DNA of 64,000 nt from Roseiarcus sp963749715 (GTDB lineage Bacteria; Pseudomonadota; Alphaproteobacteria; Rhizobiales; Beijerinckiaceae): assembly GCA_963749715.1 (NCBI GenBank), contig CAVVNR010000001.1:372001-436000 (forward strand). Direction: 5' to 3'. Position numbers and translations under genes: made by a program. The notes beneath the pieces are model-generated. The model saw only the letters and a program-made list of their open reading frames with translations, did no database searches and was not told the origin of the DNA. This document shows positions 1-8,399 of the stretch, one piece after another; the first letter of the stretch is position 1, and every line of letters starts with the position of its first letter.

Positions 1-317
1 CGTATCTGTCGTAGTCTTCTTGTTGTATCACCGGTGAGCCGCAAGGCAGAGTTCCTCGTCTCTGCCCAGGCGCTGCTCGCAATCGGCGAGCCGATCGACT
101 CCCGCGCTGGCGATCAAATCTCGATGCGGGCTCCTGACGCCTCGACGCTGCGCTGCGCCTCGATGACATCGCCAAACGCTTAGACGCGGCTGCGCGACGG
201 GATGGGAAGCGCCTCTACAACCAGCCGCCGCAATCACGCATCGCCAACACCACAATTGTGGTAATTGCAATTTCATTAACGCTCGTGCCAATCCTCTGGT
301 ATCGTCGGTGGCACTAG
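1..317 (+). pseudogene. Decayed 3' remnant of an unidentified membrane-anchored protein
   Basis: No intact gene covers the first 455 bases. Frame 1 is open from the window edge to a stop at 181-183. The segment from about 138 to the stop at 315-317 is open in another frame and ends in a hydrophobic stretch (TTIVVIAISLTLVPILWY) followed by basic residues, as in a C-terminal membrane anchor. The two pieces join if one indel near position 140-160 is assumed. I do not recognise the family. The rest, up to coaBC, shows nothing I can name. Confidence 0.25.
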
Positions 318-461
318 AATCGCCGCCGACTAAACCGCCGGCCGGGGGGCAGAAGCGGACCAAAGCGCAGATGGACGTTTCGCGCACTGTCTCAAGAGTT
401 TCCGCAGCGTCGCGGGCGCAGGCCCGCTGCCGCGGACTTCGCTAAGCCCGGGCCATTGTCC

Positions 462-1721
462 ATGACCGCCATACCGCTGTCGCGCGCCCGTATTCTCCTG
501 ATCATCAGCGGGGGAATCGCGGCCTACAAGGCGCTGGAGTTGATCCGACGGCTGAGAGACCGCGGCGCGTCGGTTCGCGTCGTCATGACCGTTGCCGCGC
601 GGCAATTCATTTCCCCTCTTTCGGCGGCGACGCTAAGCGGACAGCCGATTCGCGATGACCTGTTCAGCCTGACTGACGAAGCGGCGATCGGCCACATCGA
701 ATTGTCGCGCGCCGCCGATCTCGTGGTCGTCGCGCCGGCGAGCGCGAACATACTCGCCCGGATGGCCGCCGGGCTCGCCGATGATTTGGCGACCACACTT
801 TTGCTGGCGACCGACAAGCGGGTGCTGGCGGCCCCAGCGATGAACGTCCGCATGTGGTTGCACCCGGCGACCCGCCGCAACCTCGATCGCCTGACGGGCG
901 ACGGCGTCCTGTTCGTCGGCCCCGAAACGGGGCCGATGGCCTGCGGGGAGTTCGGCCCGGGCCGTATGGCCGAACCGTCGGCAATCGTCCAGGCAATCGA
1001 ACAGGCCCTGGCGGCCGGAACCACGATCGACGACCCGTCCGAATCGGTCTCCACTGATTCGGGCCCGCTCAGCGGGCGGCATATCATTGTGACCTCAGGG
1101 CCGACTTATGAGCCCATCGACCCGGTCCGGTTCATCGGAAATCGGTCTTCCGGGCGGCAAGGGCATGCAATTGCGCAATCTGCGATTGGCGCGGGCGCAA
1201 GGGTCACGCTCATCACCGGGCCGGTCAGCCTATCCGATCCCGCCGGAGCTGAGGTCATTCATGTCAGTTCCGCCCTCGAGATGCGGGACGCGGTTGAGGC
1301 CGCGCTGCCCGCCGACGCGTTCATTGCCGCGGCGGCTGTGGCGGATTGGCGGACCGAGAACGTCGCCCGTCAGAAGATCAAAAAAGGAGCCCATGAGTCT
1401 CCGACCCTCCGCTTGGTGGAAAACCCCGATATACTTGCGGAAGTTTCGAAGAAGACGACAATGCGGCCGGCTGTTGTGATAGGCTTCGCCGCCGAAACCG
1501 AAAACGTCATGGCCAATGCGAAGGCCAAGTTGCGGCGCAAGGGTTGCGATCTGATCATCGCCAATAGTGTCGCCGAAGGGACTTCGACATTCGGGGGCGA
1601 GACCAACCAGGTCGAAGTCATCGACGCGCGAAGCGCCGAGTCCTGGCCGCCGATGAGCAAGGCCGAGGTCGCCGAGGGGATCGTCCGCCGCCTTGCCCTC
1701 GAGTTGGCGAGACGCCAATGA
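462..1721 (+). CDS. coaBC: Bifunctional phosphopantothenoylcysteine decarboxylase / phosphopantothenate-cysteine ligase
   Basis: CoaBC makes 4'-phosphopantetheine for coenzyme A: the CoaB half couples cysteine to phosphopantothenate and the CoaC half decarboxylates the product with FMN. The N-terminal flavoprotein half shows GGIAAYK near residue 20, PASANILARMAAGLADD, PAMNVRMW and the substrate-clamp segment ACGEFGPGRMAEP. The C-terminal ligase half begins near residue 205 with RHIIVTSGPTYEPID and carries GNRSSGRQG, AAAVADWR and KIKK. At 419 residues it is full length. I start at ATG 462; a TTG two codons upstream is possible. The stop overlaps the dut start by four bases (ATGA), so the two are probably translationally coupled. 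No clear promoter is visible. Confidence 0.97.
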   Translation: MTAIPLSRARILLIISGGIAAYKALELIRRLRDRGASVRVVMTVAARQFISPLSAATLSGQPIRDDLFSLTDEAAIGHIELSRAADLVVVAPASANILARMAAGLADDLATTLLLATDKRVLAAPAMNVRMWLHPATRRNLDRLTGDGVLFVGPETGPMACGEFGPGRMAEPSAIVQAIEQALAAGTTIDDPSESVSTDSGPLSGRHIIVTSGPTYEPIDPVRFIGNRSSGRQGHAIAQSAIGAGARVTLITGPVSLSDPAGAEVIHVSSALEMRDAVEAALPADAFIAAAAVADWRTENVARQKIKKGAHESPTLRLVENPDILAEVSKKTTMRPAVVIGFAAETENVMANAKAKLRRKGCDLIIANSVAEGTSTFGGETNQVEVIDARSAESWPPMSKAEVAEGIVRRLALELARRQ

Positions 1722-2173
1722 TTTCTATTGTTTACAGGCGATTCCCGCATGCCGAGGGGTTGCAATTGCCGGCGTATGAGAGTGAAGATGCGGCGGGGAT
1801 GGATCTCGTGGCCGCCGTGCCGGCGGGCGACGGCGTTGTTTTGGCCCCTGGGTCGCGCGAGTTGATCGCGACCGGGTTGGCGATCGAGTTGCCGAAGGGA
1901 TTTGAAGCGCAGATCCGGCCCCGATCGGGGCTGGCTCTGACCGAGGGGGTGACGGTCCTCAACAGTCCGGGGACGATCGACGCTGACTATCGCGGCGAGA
2001 TTGGCGTCATCCTGATCAATTTTGGAACCAAGCCCTTTGCCGTTCGGCGGGGTGCGCGGATAGCGCAACTCGTCGTTTCTTCAGTGGAACGCATCGCTCT
2101 GATTGCGAGCGAGCGGCTCACGCCGAGCGTCCGTGGCTCAAATGGATTCGGTTCCACAGGGCGCTCATCGTAG
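1718..2173 (+). CDS. dut: dUTP diphosphatase (dUTPase)
   Basis: Hydrolyses dUTP to dUMP and pyrophosphate, keeping uracil out of DNA and supplying the thymidylate precursor. All five motifs of the homotrimeric dUTPase family are present in order: AGMDL near residue 27, RPRSGLA, GTIDADYRGEIGV with the catalytic Asp, RIAQLV, and the flexible C-terminal P-loop-like RGSNGFGSTG. The 151-residue length is normal. The ATG overlaps the coaBC stop; the coaBC-dut pair is a frequent arrangement in Alphaproteobacteria. Confidence 0.97.
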   Translation: MISIVYRRFPHAEGLQLPAYESEDAAGMDLVAAVPAGDGVVLAPGSRELIATGLAIELPKGFEAQIRPRSGLALTEGVTVLNSPGTIDADYRGEIGVILINFGTKPFAVRRGARIAQLVVSSVERIALIASERLTPSVRGSNGFGSTGRSS

Positions 2174-2183
2174 GAGGTACGAA

Positions 2184-2636
2184 ATGAACTTGTTATCGCG
2201 ACGGAGCGTTCTCGCCATCGCGGCCGTTGTCGATGTCGCGTTGCATTCGCGCTCGGCGCCGGTTGCGGCCAAAGCTTTGGCTGCTCGTCATAAGTTGCCC
2301 CCCCGCCACCTGGAGACGTTGCTTCAGGGACTGGTTCACGCCAAGATTCTGAAGGGCGTGCGCGGACCTCGGGGCGGCTACGAGCTGGCGCGCGAGCGCC
2401 GGCGCATCACGGTGGGCGAGATCGTGCGCACCGCGATGTCGCTCAGCACCGCCGATCCGGAGGATCTCGGCGCCAACTCGGTTCTGCTCGAGCGGGTGAT
2501 CGATCCGGCGGTGCGGAAGGCGGGCGAAACCTTTCTCGCCAATCTCGATTCGATCACCGTCGAGCAGATGTGCGACACGGCGGAGAAAGCGCATGTGCTC
2601 GACGACGAGAAGGCGGCAGGAGATTTTGCGATCTGA
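2184..2636 (+). CDS. Rrf2-family transcriptional regulator without Fe-S cysteines
   Basis: Small winged-helix regulator of the Rrf2/IscR/CymR family, 150 residues. The N-terminal part (SRRSVLAIAAVVDVALHS, then PPRHLETLLQGLVHAKILKG and RGPRGGYELAR) is the Rrf2 helix-turn-helix and wing. The loop where IscR and NsrR carry three cysteines has none; the only Cys lies near the C terminus (EQMCDTAEKA). It therefore should not bind a cluster in the IscR manner and resembles CymR-type members. The start at 2184 is chosen because a strong AGGAGG lies just upstream; an in-frame start at 2103 would run into dut. cysK follows on the same strand. In Bacillus and Staphylococcus CymR works with CysK to sense cysteine; a similar role here is inference. 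Confidence 0.88.
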   Translation: MNLLSRRSVLAIAAVVDVALHSRSAPVAAKALAARHKLPPRHLETLLQGLVHAKILKGVRGPRGGYELARERRRITVGEIVRTAMSLSTADPEDLGANSVLLERVIDPAVRKAGETFLANLDSITVEQMCDTAEKAHVLDDEKAAGDFAI

Positions 2637-2688
2637 CCGCGGTACTTGCGGCGTTCCATAGTTTCGTTCCGCATAAAATGCTATCGTC

Positions 2689-2712
2689 GGCCCGCGCCCC
2701 AAGGCGCGGGCC
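2689..2712 (+). terminator. Perfect 10-bp hairpin between the Rrf2 gene and cysK
   Basis: GGCCCGCGCC (2689-2698) and GGCGCGGGCC (2703-2712) are perfect inverted repeats around a CCAA tetraloop, 28 bases before the cysK start. No T-run follows directly, only a short TTTT at 2722-2725. It could end the regulator transcript, act as an attenuator in the cysK leader, or both. The structure is certain; the role is inferred. Confidence 0.55.
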
Positions 2713-2739
2713 CGGCGAACATTTTGGAGTAGCGGTCAA

Positions 2740-3714
2740 ATGACAGATGCAGGCGCCGCGCGGCGAACGCCAGGCCGCGGGAAGATCTATGCATCGATCA
2801 CTGACACGATTGGCGATACGCCGCTCGTAAGCATGAATCGGATCGCCAAGGAGAAGGGCGTCGTCGCCCATCTCCTGGCCAAACTCGAGTTCTTCAATCC
2901 GATCTCCAGCGTCAAGGACCGCATCGGCGTCGCGATGATCGACGCCCTCGAGGCGCAAGGCAAGATTTCGCCCGGACGCGGCGTTCTGGTCGAGCCGACT
3001 TCCGGCAACACCGGCATTGCGCTCGCCTTCGTGGCCGCGGCGCGCGGCTACCGATTGATCCTGGTGATGCCCGAATCGATGTCGGTCGAGCGCCGCAAGA
3101 TGCTGGCCCTGCTCGGGGCCGAACTGGTCCTCACTCCCGCCGCGCAAGGCATGAAAGGCTCGATCGCCAAGGCGAACGAGATCGTCAATGAGACGCCCGG
3201 CGCGGTTATGCCCCAACAATTCGAGAATCCCGCCAATCCGGAAATCCACCGCCGCACAACGGCGGAGGAAATCTGGAACGACACCCAGGGCGAGGTCGAC
3301 ATCGTTGTTTCCGGAGTCGGCACCGGCGGGACCATCACCGGGGTCGGCGAGGTTCTGAAGGCCCGCAAGCCGAGCGTCCGCATGGTCGCGGTCGAACCCG
3401 AAGACTCGCCCGTTCTTGCCGGCGGCGCTCCGGGCCCGCACAAGATCCAGGGGATCGGCGCCGGCTTCATTCCGGCGATCCTCGACCGCAGCGTGATCGA
3501 CGAGATCGTCGCCGTCGGCAATCAGACCTCTTTCGACACGGCCCGACTGGTGGCGCGGATCGAGGGCATCCCGGTCGGCATTTCCTCCGGCGCCGCCGTC
3601 GCCGCCGCGATCGACGTCGGCCGCCGGCCGGAAAACACGGGCAAGACGATCGTGATCATCATCCCCTCGTTCGCCGAGCGCTATCTGTCGACGGCGCTGT
3701 TCGAGGGGCTCTGA
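2740..3714 (+). CDS. cysK: Cysteine synthase A (O-acetylserine sulfhydrylase)
   Basis: PLP enzyme that joins sulfide and O-acetylserine to give cysteine and acetate. Fold-type II signatures are in order: the PLP lysine in NPISSVKDRIG near residue 60, the substrate loop PTSGNTGIALAF near residue 88, the phosphate-binding loop GVGTGGTITGVG near residue 197, and GISSGAAVAAA near residue 285. 324 residues, normal length. GGAG sits a few bases before the ATG. It follows an Rrf2 regulator on the same strand with a hairpin between them, which suggests local sulfur or cysteine control. CysK and CysM are hard to separate by motifs; the sequence looks more CysK-like. Confidence 0.95.
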   Translation: MTDAGAARRTPGRGKIYASITDTIGDTPLVSMNRIAKEKGVVAHLLAKLEFFNPISSVKDRIGVAMIDALEAQGKISPGRGVLVEPTSGNTGIALAFVAAARGYRLILVMPESMSVERRKMLALLGAELVLTPAAQGMKGSIAKANEIVNETPGAVMPQQFENPANPEIHRRTTAEEIWNDTQGEVDIVVSGVGTGGTITGVGEVLKARKPSVRMVAVEPEDSPVLAGGAPGPHKIQGIGAGFIPAILDRSVIDEIVAVGNQTSFDTARLVARIEGIPVGISSGAAVAAAIDVGRRPENTGKTIVIIIPSFAERYLSTALFEGL

Positions 3715-3765
3715 CCGCGAGCGGGCGGGGGAAGGCCTCCTCGGCCAAGCTTTCCCCCAAATCTT

Positions 3766-3953
3766 GCCAAGCCGGCCCAAGCCAGGCCAAGCCGAGGCCA
3801 AGACAATCCAAAAGAAAAGCCGAGGATTTCCTTGGATTCGCTTGGCCGGATCGAGGCTTTTCCGTGGGTTGCGGCGACCCCTGGCCACAAAAAATCTTTC
3901 TCTCGCCATTTGCCCTCTCGAGCCCGCCGGCGCTTGGCCCGGCGGATTGGCAA
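3766..3953. repeat. Intergenic hairpin repeat, copy A
   Basis: This region downstream of cysK is closely similar to 57135-57290. The shared core runs through GATTTCCTTGGATTC, CTTGGCC, ATCGAG, GTGGGTTG and CAAAAAAATCTTT-like blocks. Within it, GGCCAAGCCGAGGCCAAG (3785-3802) pairs with CTTGGATTCGCTTGGCC (3831-3847). The outer edges also form an inverted repeat, TTGCCAAGCCGGCCCAAG (3765-3782) against 3933-3953 with a three-base bulge. Overlapping open frames on both strands look like by-products of the repeat. The rest of the 3715-4094 gap shows nothing I can name. Confidence 0.7.
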
Positions 3954-4094
3954 AGATAGCGCAGATTCAGTTTTTCGGAAAGATAATGTCGATAATTCGG
4001 TTTCTCAGTCCCCGACGCTTGGCGCCGATCGCGCCCTCGCGCCGAGGCCTCGGCTTGGGCGGCCGTCGCCGCAGCCGCCGCCCATTCCGTTACG

Positions 4095-4463
4095 TCAGTT
4101 CGGCGTCGGGGCAAAGACGCGCAGGCGCTGCCCGTCCGGATCGAGCGCGACGAAGGTGTAGCCGAAATCCATGCTTGTCGGCTCGAGCGCTATTCTGACG
4201 CCGCGCCCGCGCCAGTCGGCGAAGGTTGCGTCGACTTCCGCTGGGTTATCCACAGGAAAAGCGATCTCGCCGCCGCCGGCCGCCGAGGCCGCCGGTTTCA
4301 CGCCGTCGCGCCGCCATAAACCGAGCATGAGGCCGGGCGCGGCGGGAAACATGACGAAGGTGGGGGAGGATTCGATCGCCGGGCGGCCGAGGATCGAAGC
4401 GTAGAAGGCCTTGCTCGCCGCGACGTTCTCGACATAGACCAGAATGAAACCGACATTGCGCAT
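4095..4463 (-). CDS. VOC-family (glyoxalase/bleomycin-resistance fold) protein
   Basis: 122-residue single-domain protein of the vicinal oxygen chelate superfamily. It opens with the first beta strand VGFILVYVENVAASKAFYAS and ends with YTFVALDPDGQRLRVFAPTPN, the usual VOC closing strands (an FxDPDG-like segment). Such proteins dimerise and use metal-binding His/Glu positions; here the metal ligands are poorly conserved, so the substrate cannot be told. GGAG lies about nine bases upstream of the ATG. It is convergent with cysK across the repeat and divergent from the methyltransferase module. Confidence 0.85.
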   Translation of the reverse strand: MRNVGFILVYVENVAASKAFYASILGRPAIESSPTFVMFPAAPGLMLGLWRRDGVKPAASAAGGGEIAFPVDNPAEVDATFADWRGRGVRIALEPTSMDFGYTFVALDPDGQRLRVFAPTPN

Positions 4464-4690
4464 GGGAAGTGCTCCGGGTTTGACCGGGACACCCTTACCC
4501 GCGCGAACTGTCAGTTTCCGTCAGCAGCAGGCTTGGAATTGTAGCCACGCTCCTTAGCCTGATTTTCGCGCCCTACTACGAGAGGGGCCGAACACGCCCG
4601 GCGCGGCCGACCAACAACTAGTCCTTGACTGCCTTCCTGATCTCGGATTGACTCCGCGCACCGCGAATTGAGCGCCGAATTGGGAACCGC

Positions 4691-5867
4691 GTGAGCAGCC
4701 ACAGAAGACCGAGAGCGATTGGGCTCTTTTCCGGTGCCGGTGGGCTTGACATCGGCCTTGAGGCAGCGGGGTTCCGGATCGCACTCGCAGTCGAGCGCGA
4801 CTTAGTCTGTTGCGAGACCCTGCGGACCAATCACCAGTGGAAGGTCTTTGAGGGAGATGTCGAGACTACGGCCCCATCGGAAATTCTTGGGGCCGCGAAG
4901 CTCCGCAGATGCAAGGAGGTCGATCTAGTCTCGGCCGGGCCGCCCTGCCAGCCTTTCTCAAAGTCCGCGAATTGGTCGCCGAACGGTTTGCGCCGACTGC
5001 GCGATCCGCGGGCTTCGGCCCTTCACAACCTCATGGACATCGTCGGCTATGTGACGCCACGTTCCGTCCTGATTGAAAATGTCGAAGGCTTCCGACGCGA
5101 GGGATTGCCCTTTCTTCTTGGGCGGTTTCGAGAGATGAATGCGTTGTTCGGTACCAACTATCGCCCGACGTGGAAAATCCTCAATGCCGCCGATTATGGG
5201 GTACCGCAGAAGCGGCGACGCCTATTCGTCGTAGCGTTCCGTGATGGGAGGGGACTTCCAGTTCCCGGAGGCGACCCACGCGGACAACTACGTTACGTGC
5301 TGGGAGGCAATTGGCTCTCTCGGGAAGGAGAATCGAGGCGACCTCGCAATGAAGGGGCGATGGGCGAAGCTTCTTCCCTCTATTCCCGAAGGAAAGAATT
5401 ATCTTTGGCACACCGACCGCGGCGGCGGCGAACGACTTTTCGGATGGAGAACCAAATATTGGTCATTTCTTCTTAAGCTCGCCAAGAACCAGCCCGCGTG
5501 GACCATTCCGGCGCAGCCAGCGCAGAACGCTGGGCCTTTTCACTGGTGCAATCGTCAACTGAGAACCTCTGAGATGCTTCGGCTGCAGACGTTTCCGAGT
5601 GGTATCTTTGTGGCGGGCACACGGGCCGAACGGCAGCGCCAAATCGGGAACGCAGTGCCGCCGCTGCTTGCTGAGGTGATTGGGCGAGCCATCATTGCCT
5701 CGCTCGAGGAAAAACCAAACTCAAAGATGCCCTGCAGATTGGCCATTTCGCGTCGGAAGTCCGTACCGAAGCCGACTCGGGTACGCTCCCTAGACCGGCA
5801 ATATCTGCATATAATCGGCCAACATAAGGACCATCCCGGGACCGGGTTGGGACCTGCTGCGCGATAG
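4691..5867 (+). CDS. C5 cytosine DNA methyltransferase (Dcm-type), one frameshift
   Basis: Transfers a methyl group from SAM to carbon 5 of cytosine in a specific DNA site; likely the modification arm of a restriction-modification-like module. Motif I LFSGAGGLDIGLEAAGF is at residues 12-28, motif IV GPPCQPF with catalytic Cys86, motif VI ENVEGF at 129-134, motif VIII QKRRRLFVVAFR at 173-184. Motif X GNAVPPLLAEVIG is in the next frame. The frames join if one G is removed from the GGGG run at 5250-5253, giving about 391 residues. The start is GTG at 4691; the region before the fourth codon is unhelpful. The shift may be a sequence error or true inactivation. A-rich codons contrast with the neighbours, suggesting transfer. 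Confidence 0.9.
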
Positions 5868-5883
5868 CAGAACGGACGCTGTC

Positions 5884-6992
5884 ATGGCAAAGGCGACTTC
5901 GACGATCGGGCAGCCCCCGGAGGCTGACCGAAAAGAGGTGCAGTGGATCGAGCTAGCCCAACTACGCCTTGATCCGCGCAATCCGCGTTTGAAAGAGGGC
6001 ATGGAGAACGCGTCGCAAGCTGAACTCTTGGCTGAACTCGCGAGAGAGTATGAGCTGCAGGATTTGGGGCGCTCGATTGCCGACAACGGATATTTCTCGG
6101 AAGAGCCCCTGGTCGCAGTCAAAGACAAAGGCGGAAGATCGTGGACGATTGTTGAAGGCAATCGGCGCCTTGCGGCACTTCAGCTGTTGCAAAATCCGAA
6201 TGCCGCGACCAAGGAGCTGCGCAATCAGTGGGAGGAGATAGCGCAAAGCAGACGGAAACGCGTAATGGTCGTTCCTATTCTTGAATACGCGCAACGCAAC
6301 GAGGTCACCCCTTACCTCGGATTCCGTCACATCACAGGAGTGATGCAGTGGCGGCCGTATCAAAAAGCAAGATACATCTGCCAACTTGTGGAGGATACCG
6401 AACTCACGTTCCCGCAGATTGCGCGCATCATCGGTAGTCGGTCCCCGACGGTGCGAGAGCACTACATCGCGTTCACCTTAGTGCGGCAGGCCCGCGACCA
6501 AATGGCAATCGACACCTCATTCGCGGAAGAGGCGTTTGGGGTTTTGCGCCGCTCGCTGTCTGACCCAAATATCCGGACCTTCATCGGCCTTGAACTCGAC
6601 AAATCGGAAAAGGAACTCGCAAAGCCGGTTCCCAGGAGCAGTGCCGAGAGCGTGAAGGAATTTTTTGAATGGGCGTTTGGCACTGAGGGCCACAAGCCGG
6701 TGTTGCGTGAATCGCGCGAGCTGAGAAAGCTCGGTGTCGTCATGGCACACGACCGAGCGCTCGACGTGCTGCGCTCCAGCAACGACCTGGATTATGCGTT
6801 CGAGATATCGGGTGGCGAGGAACGAAAGTTGCGTTAGAGAACCTGAGTGCTGCAAGTTACAACCTGGACCAAGCGCTGCCACTTTCGATACGTCATAAAA
6901 GAAGCAAGGAGGTAATGGAAGCTCTCGCGAGATGCCGGGACACCCTCGCTGAAATATTGAAAAACTTTCCAAGCGTGGCGAAGGGCGAATGA
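5884..6992 (+). CDS. ParB/Srx-fold N-terminal domain protein of the methyltransferase module, one frameshift near the 3' end
   Basis: The first 317 residues are open. They hold a ParB/Srx-type N-terminal fold: LRLDPRNPRL near residue 27, DNGYFSEEPLVAV, and the signature VEGNRRLAALQLL at 90-102. A helix-turn-helix-like part follows (LTFPQIARIIGSRSPTVREHYIAF). The open frame stops at 6837, but another frame continues with good coding character (ALENLSAASYNLDQALPLS) to TGA 6990-6992, whose bases overlap the next gene's ATG at 6989. Restoring one base near 6828 gives about 369 residues. ParB-fold proteins occur in phage-defence and modification loci, but this one's activity (CTPase, nuclease or regulator) cannot be read from sequence. 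It starts 17 bases after the methyltransferase stop, so an operon is likely. Confidence 0.8.
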
Positions 6993-7874
6993 TTACGCTC
7001 CCAGCATCACAGGATGCGGTTTCTCTTGTGGATTGGCTTGAAGCCAGCCTCATGACACAGAACGCGGACCGCATCTCGGACGCCGCCATCATTGACGTAT
7101 TTTCCGAAGCGGATTTCGACGACGCGGACGGGCTGCTGGCTGGTATCAATCATACGCTGCGCGCGCGCAGCACAGCCATTGGTGCGTCCTATCCGTTTCG
7201 ACGGGACGGCTTGGGCTATGCGCGAATCGGATCATGGAAAAATACCTTCCGTATAGCTTCATGCTGTTCACATCCCTCAATCAGAGCTACGGTGGAGCTG
7301 AAATTTGTCGGCGGCAGCGCCAACAGGCCCGCTGAGCTATTTGAGACGTTGGCATCAAGAGCAGTCGAAAAATATTTAGGCTGCCCCGTCATCCGAATAG
7401 GAGCGCCGCGGCGGAAACCGGTCCCTGGCGCATTTCCAGCTGCGCTTGAATATGCCGTAAAGGAGTTGGGAGAAATTATCGGGACGCGGGATTTGGAGAA
7501 GCAAGCCGGCGGAGACGATGGTGTCGATTTAATCGGTTGGCGAACCTTCGGGGATGCAAGAGGAAGTCAAGCGATCATCCTCGCGCAATGTGCCATTGGA
7601 AACGGACTGGCGCGACAAGCGCGATGGTGTCAGCCTCGATATGTGGCGACGGCATATCGACTGGCACTCGACCCCTTTGAAGGGATTTGCGGTGCCGTTT
7701 CATCACGAGGAGGGCAATTCTTGGAGAGAGACTGCGACACGTGCCGGAATCATCTTTGATCGGCTGCGGATTGCCAAGCTCGTTGCCCCTCCCGCATTAT
7801 CGGCCGCGACTGAGCAAGCGATGATTGGTTGGTGTGAGAGGAGGTGCAAGGAAATTATTGAGACTCACGATTGA
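6989..7874 (+). CDS. Putative PD-(D/E)XK-like restriction nuclease of the module, one frameshift
   Basis: About 294 residues after correction. I recognise no named family with confidence. The C-terminal half has DDGVDLIGW (176-184) and, 13 residues on, IILAQCAIG (196-204), which resembles the D...(E/Q)xK core of Mrr-like nucleases but with an altered lysine position. The frame breaks at 7604-7605: removing one G joins CAIGN to DWRDKRDGVSLDMW and continues to TGA 7872-7874. Its ATG overlaps the corrected ParB-like stop by four bases and its 3' end overlaps vsr on the other strand by ten. Position beside a methyltransferase and vsr suggests the restriction component. That function is inference. 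Confidence 0.6.
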
Positions 7875-8263
7875 CCCGCCTTAGCACGTCGTTGCTTAAC
7901 GGTCGCGGCGATTTCGCTCAAGAGCATTCTATCTGCAATTTGGCACTCCCATATGACGAGCACCCGCCAGCCGGCGGCGGCTAGCTCCGCTTGCGCTCTC
8001 GCGTCTCGCGCTTGATTGCGCTCAAGTTTCGGAAGCCAATAGCCGAGATTTGAGCGTACCTCCTGTTTCCGGACCGGGCAATGTGGACAGCGATGCCAGA
8101 AGCATCCATGAATGAAAAGAACCGTGCGAGGGCTTGGAAACACGAGGTCCGGGGTGCCCGGCAATCGCTTGTCGTGTAGAATAAAGCGTAGCCCACTTCG
8201 ATGCAGAAAACGCCGGACGACAATCTCGGGCTTCGTATTTTTCTTCTTGACGGAAGCCATCAT
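7865..8263 (-). CDS. vsr: Very short patch repair (Vsr) mismatch endonuclease
   Basis: Nicks 5' of the T in T:G mismatches that arise when 5-methylcytosine deaminates, so it usually accompanies a C5 methyltransferase, as here. KNTKPEIVVRRFL is the family N-terminal motif, GTPDLVF holds the catalytic Asp39, HGCFWHRCPHC supplies zinc ligands, and GWRVLVIWEC is the conserved C-terminal strand. In-frame codons before the ATG still encode family-like residues (IPHAQRSHMM, compare the usual SPEQRSxxM), yet no start codon occurs before the upstream stop. The native N terminus may therefore lie behind another indel, or the protein is about 15 residues short. Convergent with the nuclease gene. Confidence 0.93.
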   Translation of the reverse strand: MMASVKKKNTKPEIVVRRFLHRSGLRFILHDKRLPGTPDLVFPSPRTVLFIHGCFWHRCPHCPVRKQEVRSNLGYWLPKLERNQARDARAQAELAAAGWRVLVIWECQIADRMLLSEIAATVKQRRAKAGQS

Positions 8264-8399
8264 GTGGCTTCGCTGCGCATGGGGGATGCTCCGGATGCAG
8301 TGCCGTAGAGCCGGCGCTTGCCGGTGTCTAAGGCGTCTCAGAAGTCGTCAACGAAGCAATGATTCACCGCGCCAACTGCATTTTGAGGATGATTGGGAG

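Noticed and set aside
2637..2739. Riboswitch upstream of cysK
   Set aside because: Only about 100 bases with one hairpin; no known riboswitch core.
3681..4198. Several overlapping open frames in the intergenic repeat
   Set aside because: The two repeat copies share the DNA pattern but the frames do not stay open in both; the peptides look like repeat artefacts.
4691..7874. Programmed frameshifting or phase variation in the methyltransferase module
   Set aside because: Indels are in short runs (GGGG, GG) without slippery heptamers or long repeats, and the same kind of indel occurs in essential genes.
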